Of a stretch of 11,893 nt of DNA, positions 1-6,773 are shown one piece after another. Both the position numbers and the translations under genes were made by a program. The stretch lies in assembly GCA_934615235.1 (NCBI GenBank), contig CAKTTL010000087.1, positions 1 through 11,893 of the forward strand. Direction: 5' to 3'. Each line of letters opens with the position of its first letter. Position 1 is the stretch's first letter. The notes beneath the pieces are model-generated. The model did not search any database and was not told the DNA's origin. It was given only the letters and a program-made list of their open reading frames with translations. The stretch comes from an uncultured Clostridia bacterium. GTDB taxonomy: Bacteria > Bacillota > Clostridia > Christensenellales > Aristaeellaceae.

Positions 1-353
1 ATGCCTTCGGACAGCACGCCGCGCAGCTTGCCGGTTTTAATTTCCTTGCCGCCGGGCAGCGTCGCGCCGTCGAGGCATACGGGAACGATCTCGCCGCCAT
101 GCAGGTTCTGCGCGCCGGTCACGATCTGCAGCGGACGCTCGCCGCCCACGTCGATCTGGCAGACCCAGAGGTGATCGGAATCCGGGTGGCGCTCCATCGA
201 GAGCACACGGCCGGTAACGACGTTCGAAATTTCTCCACCCAGCGTCTCATAGCCCTCCACGCCGGTGCCGGTGAGCACCATTCGGTCGGTATAAACCGCC
301 GCGTCGGCCGGGATATCGGTATATTCGCGAATCCAATTCATCGGTGCTTTCAT
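1..353 (-). CDS. pheT: Phenylalanyl-tRNA synthetase beta subunit, N-terminal part (cut by window edge)
   Basis: The 117 complete codons present encode the N-terminus of PheT, the subunit that with PheS forms the alpha2beta2 enzyme charging tRNA-Phe in the cytoplasm. The start MKAPMNWIREYTDIP is typical of the beta subunit. From about residue 40 comes the OB-fold (EMAP-like) tRNA-binding domain, with the recognisable stretches VTGRVLSMERHPDSDHLWVC, IVTGAQNL and GGKEIKTGKLRGVLSEG. The rest (editing, B5 and anticodon-binding domains) lies beyond base 1. The start at 353 is supported by the purine-rich GGGGGGAAAG just upstream. The second in-frame ATG, four codons on, is less likely. It begins 14 bp after the pheS stop, so the two are cotranscribed and share the T-box control upstream of pheS. 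Confidence 0.96.
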   Translation of the reverse strand, partial: MKAPMNWIREYTDIPADAAVYTDRMVLTGTGVEGYETLGGEISNVVTGRVLSMERHPDSDHLWVCQIDVGGERPLQIVTGAQNLHGGEIVPVCLDGATLPGGKEIKTGKLRGVLSEG

Positions 354-367
354 TTTTCTTTCCCCCC

Positions 368-1390
368 TTAACGGAACTGCTCGAGGAAGCGCGTATCGCC
401 CTCGTAGAACAGGCGCATATCGTTCACGCCGTATTTAAGCATCGCAATACGTTCCAGACCGATGCCGAAAGCGAAGCCGGAATACACGCTCGAATCGATT
501 CCGTTCATATCCAGCACCTTGGGGTTGACCATGCCGCAGCCGAGCACCTCGATCCACCCGGTACCCTTGCACACGCGGCAGCCCTTGCCGTGGCAGGCCA
601 TGCAGCTCATATCCACCTCGGCGGACGGCTCGGTGAACGGGAAGAAGGACGGGCGGAAACGCGTCTGCATATCCTCGCCGAACACGCTCTTGACGAACGC
701 GTCCAGCGTACCCTTCAGGTCGCACATGGAAACGTCCTTATCAATGGCCAGGCCTTCCATCTGATGGAACACCGGGCTGTGGGTAGCGTCCACCTCGTCG
801 GCGCGATACACGCGGCCGGGGCATACGATGCGGAACGGCGGCTTGCGCGTCTGCATCGTGCGGGCCTGCACGGGCGAGGTATGGGTGCGCAGCACCATGT
901 TGTCTTCGATATAAAACGTATCCTGCGCGTCGCGGGCGGGATGGTTCTTGGGCAGGTTGAGCAGTTCGAAGTTGAACGTATCCAGCTCGATCTCCGGCCC
1001 TTCCACCACGTCGAAGCCCATGCCGGTAAACACGTTGATCATTTCATCCTGCACCTTATAGAGCGGATGCATCGTACCCGTCTGCGGGAAAGGCCGCGGC
1101 TCGGTCACGTCGATCGTTTCGCGCTTGAGCTGCGCTTCGCGTTCAGCCGCGCGCAGCGCGTTCCTGCGCTCGTCGATCATCGCGCCGATATTCTCGCGGG
1201 CGGCGTTGATGAGCGCGCCCATCTGCGGGCGCTCTTCGGGGCTGAGCTGCCCCATGCCGCGCAAAAGCTGCGTCAGGCTGCCCTTTTTGCCCTGAAACTG
1301 TACGCGCAGCGCTTCCAGCGCCGCGGTGTTGTCAGCCTTTTCCAGCGCTTCGCGCGCTTCGGCCACGATCTGGCGGATCTTCTCCTGCAT
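368..1390 (-). CDS. pheS: Phenylalanyl-tRNA synthetase alpha subunit
   Basis: A 340-residue protein of the usual length, carrying the catalytic core of phenylalanyl-tRNA synthetase. Residues 1-90 form the N-terminal coiled-coil arm that binds tRNA. Class II motifs follow: THTSPVQ (169-175), motif 2 FRIVCPGRVYR (186-196), FHQMEG (208-213), FPFTEPS (250-256) and motif 3 GFAFGIGLERIAML (305-318). A four-Cys insertion (Cys263, 266, 271, 274) precedes GTGWIEVLGCGMV. I recall such Cys pairs from other bacterial PheS proteins, where a metal-site role is possible. The start at 1390 is chosen because GGAGGAG sits 5 nt upstream and the protein begins MQEKIRQIV. The open frame continues upstream, but that part is T-box leader. 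pheT follows 14 bp downstream. Confidence 0.98.
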   Translation of the reverse strand: MQEKIRQIVAEAREALEKADNTAALEALRVQFQGKKGSLTQLLRGMGQLSPEERPQMGALINAARENIGAMIDERRNALRAAEREAQLKRETIDVTEPRPFPQTGTMHPLYKVQDEMINVFTGMGFDVVEGPEIELDTFNFELLNLPKNHPARDAQDTFYIEDNMVLRTHTSPVQARTMQTRKPPFRIVCPGRVYRADEVDATHSPVFHQMEGLAIDKDVSMCDLKGTLDAFVKSVFGEDMQTRFRPSFFPFTEPSAEVDMSCMACHGKGCRVCKGTGWIEVLGCGMVNPKVLDMNGIDSSVYSGFAFGIGLERIAMLKYGVNDMRLFYEGDTRFLEQFR

Positions 1391-1422
1391 GTTTCTCCTC
1401 CTCCGATTCGAAAAAAGAATGC

Positions 1423-1456
1423 AAAAAGCCTGCCGCGTGAAGGGACGCAGGCAGGC
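1423..1456 (-). terminator. T-box intrinsic terminator before pheS
   Basis: On the minus strand GCCTGCC pairs with GGCAGGC and, inside it, GCGT pairs with ACGC around a CCCTTC loop (1428-1456). A TTTTT run (1423-1427) follows. The 5' half overlaps the segment CCCTT that pairs with AAGGG in the antiterminator, as expected for a T-box switch. It may also stop transcripts arriving from the ABC operon, which shows no terminator of its own. Confidence 0.93.
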
Positions 1457-1665
1457 GCAGCGTGGTACCACCCTTTTTTGCCGCGGGCGCAAGCGCGCCT
1501 TTACGGCCTCGACGGGATAACGGGCTCGTTCCCGGCCCCGCCTACTGGCCTTTCAGCGGAGCGGCTCGGGAGGGAATTCCCCGCGCAATCCGCAGCGGCT
1601 TCCAGCCAAAGGCCGCTTTCTCTGGAACGGACGAGCAATCGGGCATAGTCTCCTTCATTGCCGAT
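1423..1665 (-). ncRNA. T-box riboswitch leader (Phe specifier) of pheST
   Basis: On the minus strand the leader has the T-box hallmarks in order. There is a stem I apical region (1590-1625). A specifier loop GAATTCC follows, in which UUC (1574-1576) is a Phe codon. An AGTAGG...CCCGTTATC stem III region lies near 1510-1545. The nearly invariant T-box AGGGTGGTACCACG is at 1461-1474. It ends in mutually exclusive antiterminator and terminator hairpins. In the family, uncharged tRNA pairs with the specifier and, through its CCA end, with the UGG of the T-box bulge, which stabilises the antiterminator. The specifier matches the downstream gene, so pheST should be induced when charged tRNA-Phe is scarce. 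The leader start is estimated from the promoter. Confidence 0.96.
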
Positions 1666-1671
1666 GGGGCG

Positions 1672-1700
1672 ATTATAGCATACAAAAACAGGTTTGGCAA
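1672..1700 (-). promoter_or_regulatory. Sigma-A promoter of the pheST T-box transcript
   Basis: TTGCCA (1695-1700), a 17-bp spacer, then a perfect TATAAT (1672-1677), on the minus strand. Transcription would begin near 1665, just before the T-box stem I. The -35 box is only 14 bp from the stop codon of the ABC ATPase gene. Confidence 0.85.
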
Positions 1701-1714
1701 GATGAACGCATTCG

Positions 1715-2437
1715 TTACAGCACCTTTTGCAGGAAGCTGATCAGGCGCGGACTTTCCGGATGTTCGAACAGCTCGCGGGAGGGCTTATCCTCTTCAATCT
1801 TGCCGCCGTCCAGGAAAAGCGTGCGGCTGCTGACCTCGCGCGCGAAGCGCATCTCGTGCGTGACGACGATCATCGTCATACCGTCCTCGGCCAGGTTTTT
1901 CATTACGCCCAGCACTTCGCCGATCATTTCCGGATCGAGCGCCGAGGTCGGTTCGTCAAAGAGCATCACTTCCGGGTTCATCATCAGCGCGCGCACGATG
2001 GCGATTCGCTGCTTCTGACCGCCGGAAAGCTGGCTGGGATATGCCGTCAGTTTATCAGAAAGCCCGACGCGGCGCACCAGTTCTTCGGCCTTCGTCTCGG
2101 CCTCTTCCCGGCTCATCTTGCGGATTTTCATCGGCGCAATGGTCAGGTTGCGCAGGACGTTCATGTTTTCAAACAGGTTAAACTGCTGGAAGACCATGCC
2201 CATCTTCTGCCGGTGCAGGTTGATATCCGTTTTCTTATCGCAGATATTCACGCCGTCGAAGATAATCTCCCCCGACGTAGGCGTTTCCAGCAGGTTCAGG
2301 CAGCGCAGGAACGTGCTCTTGCCGCCGCCGGAAGGGCCGATCACGCTGACGACTTCCTTCGCGGCGAAGGAAGTGCTGATATCGTTGAGAACGGTAAGCT
2401 GTCCGAACCGCTTGGTCAGGCTGCGAACCTCGATCAT
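1715..2437 (-). CDS. Polar amino-acid ABC transporter, ATP-binding protein (GlnQ/HisP family)
   Basis: A 240-residue cytoplasmic ATPase that powers the importer encoded with it. The nucleotide-binding fold is complete: Walker A GPSGGGKST (34-42), Q-loop VFQQF (Gln84-85), signature LSGGQ (137-141), Walker B VMLFDEP (Asp161, Glu162) and the switch His in VVTHEM (His194). Length and motif spacing fit amino-acid-type ABC ATPases such as GlnQ. The start at 2437 gives the family-typical MIEVRSLTKRFG and lies 1 bp after the permease stop. An ATG at 2452, overlapping the permease end by 14 bp and preceded by AGGAAG, is an alternative adding five residues. The amino acid carried cannot be told from the ATPase. 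No terminator is visible between its stop and the pheST promoter. Confidence 0.96.
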   Translation of the reverse strand: MIEVRSLTKRFGQLTVLNDISTSFAAKEVVSVIGPSGGGKSTFLRCLNLLETPTSGEIIFDGVNICDKKTDINLHRQKMGMVFQQFNLFENMNVLRNLTIAPMKIRKMSREEAETKAEELVRRVGLSDKLTAYPSQLSGGQKQRIAIVRALMMNPEVMLFDEPTSALDPEMIGEVLGVMKNLAEDGMTMIVVTHEMRFAREVSSRTLFLDGGKIEEDKPSRELFEHPESPRLISFLQKVL

Positions 2438-2438
2438 T

Positions 2439-3134
2439 TTACTTTCTTCCATGGGACATCTTCCTTTCCATCAGCGAAATCAGGCGGCCGCCCACGAAGG
2501 TGAGGATAAAGTAAATAATGGCGGCGACGGCGAGGCATTCGAGGCTGTTATACGTTTTCGCGATAACGCCCTTGGCACGGTACATCAGATCCGCGATGCC
2601 AATCACGGAAACGATCGACGATTCCTTGATGATCGTCACAAACTCGTTGCCCAGCGCGGGCAGGATATTGCGCACCGCCTGCGGCAGGATGACGAGCGTC
2701 ATCGCCTGCTTGTGATGAAAACCCAGGCTGCGCGCCGCTTCCATCTGGCCCTTATCGACGGCCTGAATACCCGACCGGATGATCTCGGCCACGTACGCGC
2801 AGCTGTTAAGGCTCATCGCCACGATGCCGGCCGCAAAGCGGTCAAAATCGGGAATGAAGCTGACCTCCGGGAAGCTCACGCCGATCATCGGCAGGCCGTA
2901 GAAGATGAACATCAGCTGCACCATCAGCGGCGTGCCGCGGAAAAATTCGATATACGCCGTGGCGATCCATTTGAGCGGCTTGATGCGGCTCATCCTTGCC
3001 ATGGCCATAACCGTGCCCAGAATCGTGCCCAGCAGCACGGTGAAAAAGGCGATAATCAGCGTGTTGCGCACGCCTTCGAGGAAAAAATTACTATACCGGA
3101 CAACCAGGTTTTCCATTGTGGCAAGGAATTGCAT
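2439..3134 (-). CDS. Polar amino-acid ABC transporter, permease protein (HisM/GlnP family)
   Basis: A 231-residue inner-membrane permease. About five hydrophobic segments are visible, near residues 20-45, 68-86, 98-118, 145-165 and 197-217. FRGTPLMVQL (66-75) is characteristic of the HEQRo-type amino-acid permeases. The cytoplasmic EAA loop EAARSLGFHHKQAMTLVILP (132-151) is the site that docks the ATPase. There is a single permease gene, so it probably acts as a homodimer. The start at 3134 has GGAAGGAG 7 nt upstream. It is 1 bp from the ATPase gene but 269 bp from the binding-protein gene, a gap that holds a hairpin and a repeat element. Confidence 0.95.
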   Translation of the reverse strand: MQFLATMENLVVRYSNFFLEGVRNTLIIAFFTVLLGTILGTVMAMARMSRIKPLKWIATAYIEFFRGTPLMVQLMFIFYGLPMIGVSFPEVSFIPDFDRFAAGIVAMSLNSCAYVAEIIRSGIQAVDKGQMEAARSLGFHHKQAMTLVILPQAVRNILPALGNEFVTIIKESSIVSVIGIADLMYRAKGVIAKTYNSLECLAVAAIIYFILTFVGGRLISLMERKMSHGRK

Positions 3135-3181
3135 GACGTTGCTCCTTCCGCAGCGCTTGGCTTACTCATAGACATGGTGAA

Positions 3182-3209
3182 ACCGGAAAGCCGATTGGGG
3201 CCTTCCGGT
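3182..3209 (-). other. Intergenic hairpin between binding-protein and permease genes
   Basis: ACCGGAAGGCC (3199-3209, read on minus) pairs with GGCTTTCCGGT (3182-3192) at 10 of 11 positions around a 6-nt loop. On the minus strand it is followed by only a short TTTCACC, so it is a weak terminator or an RNA-stabilising stem rather than a clear terminator. Its place after the binding-protein gene suits the common arrangement in which more binding protein than permease is made (inference). Confidence 0.55.
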
Positions 3210-3225
3210 ATGGATTCGCTTTTTA

Positions 3226-3385
3226 GGGTGTATCTGAAAAAGGAAGAGGCGACAGCTCGAGCGGATTTTTTGTCAGTTCAAGGAGGAAAACCGAAGGTTT
3301 AGTGGGGCTAAATCGAGGTTTTCCGACGCAGAAATGGCGGAAAAGACGCCGTGATGGAGTCTCAGGGAATTTTTCAGATACACCC
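3226..3385 (+). repeat. MITE-like element, complete copy (160 bp)
   Basis: The ends are a perfect 16-bp inverted repeat: GGGTGTATCTGAAAAA (3226-3241) and TTTTTCAGATACACCC (3370-3385). TA stands on both sides (3224-3225 and 3386-3387), which would fit a TA target duplication as made by mariner/IS630-type transposases. No protein is encoded. The centre holds a second inverted repeat: GGAAAACC with GGTTTTCC and, inside it, GTTTAG with CTAAAT. A third small stem is GGCG/CGCC around GAAAAGA. A copy with 7 differences in 139 bases is at 11755-11893, and shortened relatives are at 11159-11195 and 11648-11753. Orientation is arbitrary. It sits inside the ABC importer operon, between binding-protein and permease genes. 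Confidence 0.85.
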
Positions 3386-3403
3386 TAGGCGCTTCGCGCC
3401 GGA

Positions 3404-4195
3404 TTATTCGTTCGCGGCGCTCCAGATGGCGTTGTACTCGTCGAACGCCTTGAGGTAGGAACCGTCTTCCACAACCTTGTCGACGACCTTGTTGACGATC
3501 TCGAGGAAGTCCTCGTTGCCCTGCGCGACAACGCAGGCCTTGCCGAAGGAAGCTTCTTCAGCGGTGAAGGTGAAATCGGCAACCTCAAGGTTATCATTCT
3601 GGGCGACCATGCCCTCGCCGACGGCCTTGTCGCAGACGAAGCCGGCGATGTTGCCGTTCACGGTTTCCATGGCGAGGTTCGGATAGGTATCCAGCTCGAA
3701 CAGCTCGGAATCGGTGAGAACCTTTTCAATCAGAGCGGACTGCACGGTGCCCATCTGCGCGCCGACCTTCTTGCCCGCAAGGGATTCCTTGGTGGTGTAA
3801 GTCGCGCCGTCGCCCTTCTTGACGATGAGCAGCTGCTCGCTCAGCTCGTACTGGTTGCTGAAATCGATCACCTTCGCGCGCTCTTCGTTCACAGTGAACG
3901 CCGCGATGCCGATGTCCACAACGCCGGACTTGACTGCGTCGATGATGCCATCAAAGGCCATATCCTGAATCTTCAGTTCCACGCCGAGTTCATCGGCGAT
4001 CTGCTGGGCCAGCCAGATGTCGCAGCCGACGGGCTTGGCGTCATCGTCGAGGAATTCATACGGGCCGTAGGTCGCTTCAGTGCCGACCACGAGCACGCCG
4101 GCCTTCTTGATCTTTTCCAGAACGGTTTCAGCGGAAGCCGTCATGGCGCACAGCACCATGCACAGCACGAGAACGATAGCGAGAACTTTCTTCAT
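3404..4195 (-). CDS. Amino-acid ABC transporter substrate-binding protein (SBP family 3)
   Basis: A 263-residue extracytoplasmic binding protein for a polar amino acid. Residues 1-22 are a signal peptide (KK, hydrophobic core, then TASA before ETV). The mature part shows family-3 features: LVVGTEATYGPYEFLDD (36-52), PVGCDIWLAQQIADELGV (55-72), DIGIAAFTVNEERAKVIDFS (94-113) and the hinge return KKVGAQMGTVQ (142-152). The start at 4195 is chosen because GGAGG (4204-4208) is 8 nt upstream. An ATG at 4201 would be only 2 nt from it. No lipobox is evident, although Firmicutes binding proteins are usually lipid-anchored. The gene has its own strong promoter and is separated from its permease by a repeat element. 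The exact ligand is unknown. Confidence 0.94.
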   Translation of the reverse strand: MKKVLAIVLVLCMVLCAMTASAETVLEKIKKAGVLVVGTEATYGPYEFLDDDAKPVGCDIWLAQQIADELGVELKIQDMAFDGIIDAVKSGVVDIGIAAFTVNEERAKVIDFSNQYELSEQLLIVKKGDGATYTTKESLAGKKVGAQMGTVQSALIEKVLTDSELFELDTYPNLAMETVNGNIAGFVCDKAVGEGMVAQNDNLEVADFTFTAEEASFGKACVVAQGNEDFLEIVNKVVDKVVEDGSYLKAFDEYNAIWSAANE

Positions 4196-4243
4196 TTTCA
4201 TTTCCTCCAGACATTTATTTTGCAAATTCAATCGACATGCATT

Positions 4244-4271
4244 ATTATACGCATAATCATGCGTTTGTCAA
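4244..4271 (-). promoter_or_regulatory. Strong sigma-A promoter of the ABC importer genes
   Basis: A perfect TTGACA (4266-4271), a 16-bp spacer and a perfect TATAAT (4244-4249), on the minus strand. The spacer contains the dyad CGCAT-N4-ATGCG (4250-4263), a possible operator. The leader to the start at 4195 is about 42 nt and ends in GGAGG. Confidence 0.9.
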
Positions 4272-4296
4272 GCATATTTTTGAATTTTCTTGCAGA

Positions 4297-4316
4297 AATT
4301 TTGAATTTTCAAAATT
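4297..4316. repeat. AT-rich palindrome at the aminotransferase stop codon
   Basis: AATTTTGAA-TT-TTCAAAATT is a perfect dyad with 9-bp arms that includes the TGA of the aminotransferase gene (4309-4311). It is 26 bp upstream of the importer's -35 box. It has no following T run and consists almost only of A-T pairs, so it is a poor terminator. A regulator site for the importer promoter is possible. It does not match the ArgR box spacing I know. Confidence 0.45.
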
Positions 4317-5463
4317 CGCCGCTCAGATCGGCCAGCCGCTGCATCGCTTCCGCCAGCTTTTCCTGCGAAACCGTGCACGCAATGCGGAAATGTCCTTGTC
4401 CCGCCTGACCAAACACGCATCCGGGCGAAACGAGGAGGTGCGCCTTTTCCAGCAGAAACGCGCAGAATTCGCGATCCCCCATCCCCGTTTTGGCGATTCC
4501 GGGGAACAGATAGAACGTTCCGCGCGGCCGGAAGAGCGTCAGATACGGGATTTTTTCTATGCAGTCGGCTGCATAATATACACGACTGCGGTACTGCGTA
4601 ATGTATTCGTCCGCAATTTCGTTGCGCAGTTCGAGCGCCTTGATAGCCGCGCGCTGCGAAACGGACGGCGCGACATACGTCAGCCCGTCGTTCACATACT
4701 GAAAAACGGAAATCAGCTCCGGGTGCGCGATGATATATCCCACGCGCCAGCCTGTCATCAGGAAATTCTTCGAGAAGCTGTTGAGCGTGACGGTCCTGTC
4801 GGCCATTCCGGGCAGCGTGCGCATCGGAATAAATTCGCCGTCAAAGAGATAGCGCGTATAAATCTCGTCCGCCAGCACGAGCAGGTCGTATTCCTGCGCC
4901 AGCCGCGCGAGCATCTCCAGCGTCGCCCGGTCGTACGCCGCGCCGGTGGGATTGGTCGGGGTATTGATGATCATAGCGCGCGTACGCGCGCCGATCGCAT
5001 TGCGCACCGCCTCCTCGCGCGGGCAATAGCCGTCCACCTCGCAGGTCGTCACCTCAACCGCCCTGCCGCCCGCCATCGCGATCTGATTGGCGTAAATGGC
5101 GAAATACGGCCCGAAGACGATCACCTCGTCGCCGGGGTTGAGAATGCCCATGAGCGCCTGCGACATGCCCATGCAGCTCGACGTGGTCACGAGCACTTCG
5201 TCTGCGGAAATTTCCTGATGAAAGTCTTCTTTCCACGCGCGGCGAATCGCCTCGATCAGCTCCGGGTCGCCCTTCGGGTCGCCGTAATGGGTGTGTCCGG
5301 CGCAGGCGTCAGCGTAAGCCGCGTCGATAACGCGCCGGTCGGTCGTGAAATCCGTGTCGCCGATGCTCAGATCGATCACATCGGAATAGCGCCGCAGCGC
5401 TTCCGTGTCGAGCGAAAGCCCTCCGCCGCAATGCTGAAACCGTTCCGCAACATATTTGCGCAT
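4309..5463 (-). CDS. PLP-dependent aminotransferase, class I/II
   Basis: A 384-residue fold-type I aminotransferase of the AspC/PatA-like group, transferring amino groups between an amino acid and a 2-oxo acid in the cytoplasm. Visible active-site elements are INTPTNPTG (Asn171), VLADEIY (Asp199 and Tyr202), the PLP lysine in NSFSKNFLMTGWRVGY (Lys232, with Arg240) and the carboxylate-binding Arg360 in HFRIACT. Length is normal and no key residue is missing. The start at 5463 has AAAGGAG 9 nt upstream, inside the last codons of the racemase gene, whose stop is only 4 bp away. The two are therefore very likely translationally coupled. Substrate is not predictable. The partner racemase suggests a 2-oxo acid related to a 2-hydroxy acid (inference). 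Confidence 0.94.
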   Translation of the reverse strand: MRKYVAERFQHCGGGLSLDTEALRRYSDVIDLSIGDTDFTTDRRVIDAAYADACAGHTHYGDPKGDPELIEAIRRAWKEDFHQEISADEVLVTTSSCMGMSQALMGILNPGDEVIVFGPYFAIYANQIAMAGGRAVEVTTCEVDGYCPREEAVRNAIGARTRAMIINTPTNPTGAAYDRATLEMLARLAQEYDLLVLADEIYTRYLFDGEFIPMRTLPGMADRTVTLNSFSKNFLMTGWRVGYIIAHPELISVFQYVNDGLTYVAPSVSQRAAIKALELRNEIADEYITQYRSRVYYAADCIEKIPYLTLFRPRGTFYLFPGIAKTGMGDREFCAFLLEKAHLLVSPGCVFGQAGQGHFRIACTVSQEKLAEAMQRLADLSGEF

Positions 5464-5467
5464 CGTC

Positions 5468-6745
5468 TTATTCTCCTTTCACATGCGGCACGACCGTGCT
5501 GCCGTTGGGAATGACATAAATCTTCTTGCCCGTCAGATCGGCCGCAGCCATCAGCTCGTCCACGCTGTTATACGCCTTCAGCCCCATCGGCGCGACCGTC
5601 TCCTGCTTCACTTTGGTCAGCATCATGATGTTATACCGGTGCGCCTGCTCGCAGTTGAGCAGGAAAATATAGCCCGGCACGGTAAAATGTTCGCGCAGCC
5701 GCTTTTCCATCGTTCCGTTTTGCAGTTCGTCGATCCAGTCGAAATATTCAGCCGGACCGCCGCCGTCGCGCGCTTCGATGAGCAGAATCAGCGTGCCGCC
5801 TTTTTTCAGGCCGGATTCAACGTTATCGATCGTTTTCGTTCCCTGATAGAGCGACATATCTTTCGGGAAGCCGCCGCAGCTGGCGACGATCACGTCCGCG
5901 CGCTCCGGCACCTCGACGCGGTAAATCCGGTCGACCGCCTCGCACGCCTTTCGCCAGGAATGCAGGTAGTGCCCCGCGTAGATTTCAGCCAGCTTCATTT
6001 CGGCGTTCATCACGAGGTTCACCATATACAGGTTCGGCACAAGCCCCGCCGCTTCGCACATATCGTCGTTAAGCGGGTTGTCGACGAGCTTGCCGTTGCC
6101 GATGCGCGGATTGCTGCGCAGGCACGCGGGATCGAGCGCATAGGCGTGGTTATGACAGATGCTGTCCATCGCGCTGATGCCAGGAAGGATGCTCTTGCGG
6201 CCGCCGCCGAAACCGGCCATCACATGATGCGTACACGCGCCCAGGCAGATCACCTTATCGGCGCGCGCGGCCTCGGCGTTGATGCGCACGTGCGTGCCGT
6301 GCGGCGTCGTGCCGATGGAAACGAGATCCGGCGCGTTGCAGTCATGGTTGACGACGCGGACGCGGTCGAAAACCGCGTCGGTCACAAGCGTGCGCAGCTC
6401 CTTCTCATCGCCGCCGTCATGCGTGCCGTTGGCAACGAGAATCGTCAGGTGCGAATCCGCCACGCCGCAGCGCTCGTTGAGATACGTCACCAGCGGGGGG
6501 ATCACCTTGTCCTGCCGCATCCAGAAACGCGACATATCGCTGATGACGAGCGCCACGCGGTCGCCCGGCGCGATCCACGCGGCCAGCGGCAGCGCGTCAA
6601 CCGGCGCGTCCAGCGCCTTTGTCAGCGCCGCGGGAATATCCTCGATGGGCGGCACGCGGTTCCCATGCAGCTCGCCCAGCACGTTTTTTTCATCCAGCGG
6701 AATCGAAACGGTACCGTCGCCGTATCTGAACGTATAATCCTTCAT
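5468..6745 (-). CDS. larA: LarA-type nickel-dependent 2-hydroxyacid racemase
   Basis: A 425-residue LarA-family protein. The characterised Lactobacillus plantarum enzyme interconverts D- and L-lactate with a nickel-pincer nucleotide bound to Lys184, using His108 and His174 as acid/base and His200 as Ni ligand. The equivalents here fall at nearly the same positions: His109 in VANGTHDGG, His173/174 in THHVMAGFGGGRKSI, Lys184 in the same stretch, and His200 in CHNHAY. The enzyme therefore looks intact. Homologues act on several 2-hydroxy acids, so the substrate is open. The start at 6745 is chosen for GGAGG 10 nt upstream and the onset MKDYTFRYGDG. It heads an operon with the aminotransferase. 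The cofactor genes larB, larC and larE are not in this window. Confidence 0.9.
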   Translation of the reverse strand: MKDYTFRYGDGTVSIPLDEKNVLGELHGNRVPPIEDIPAALTKALDAPVDALPLAAWIAPGDRVALVISDMSRFWMRQDKVIPPLVTYLNERCGVADSHLTILVANGTHDGGDEKELRTLVTDAVFDRVRVVNHDCNAPDLVSIGTTPHGTHVRINAEAARADKVICLGACTHHVMAGFGGGRKSILPGISAMDSICHNHAYALDPACLRSNPRIGNGKLVDNPLNDDMCEAAGLVPNLYMVNLVMNAEMKLAEIYAGHYLHSWRKACEAVDRIYRVEVPERADVIVASCGGFPKDMSLYQGTKTIDNVESGLKKGGTLILLIEARDGGGPAEYFDWIDELQNGTMEKRLREHFTVPGYIFLLNCEQAHRYNIMMLTKVKQETVAPMGLKAYNSVDELMAAADLTGKKIYVIPNGSTVVPHVKGE

Positions 6746-6773
6746 CTTTTTTATGCCTCCGCCGCATTTCACT

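Noticed and set aside
344..1648. Long plus-strand open frame opposite pheS
   Set aside because: It runs antisense to a well-supported pheS and through the T-box leader. Its His/Arg/Ala-rich product is typical of GC-rich antisense frames, and no ribosome site precedes it.
2118..3302. Plus-strand open frame across the ABC permease and ATPase genes
   Set aside because: It is antisense to two genes with complete family motifs and continues into the repeat element. No domain is recognisable.
3388..3400. GGCGC-TTC-GCGCC hairpin next to the binding-protein stop as a terminator
   Set aside because: The stem is only five pairs and is not followed by T residues on either strand.
4297..4316. Terminator for the larA-aminotransferase operon
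   Set aside because: The dyad contains almost only A-T pairs, has at most an 8-bp stem as RNA and lacks a following T run, so read-through into the importer genes seems more likely.
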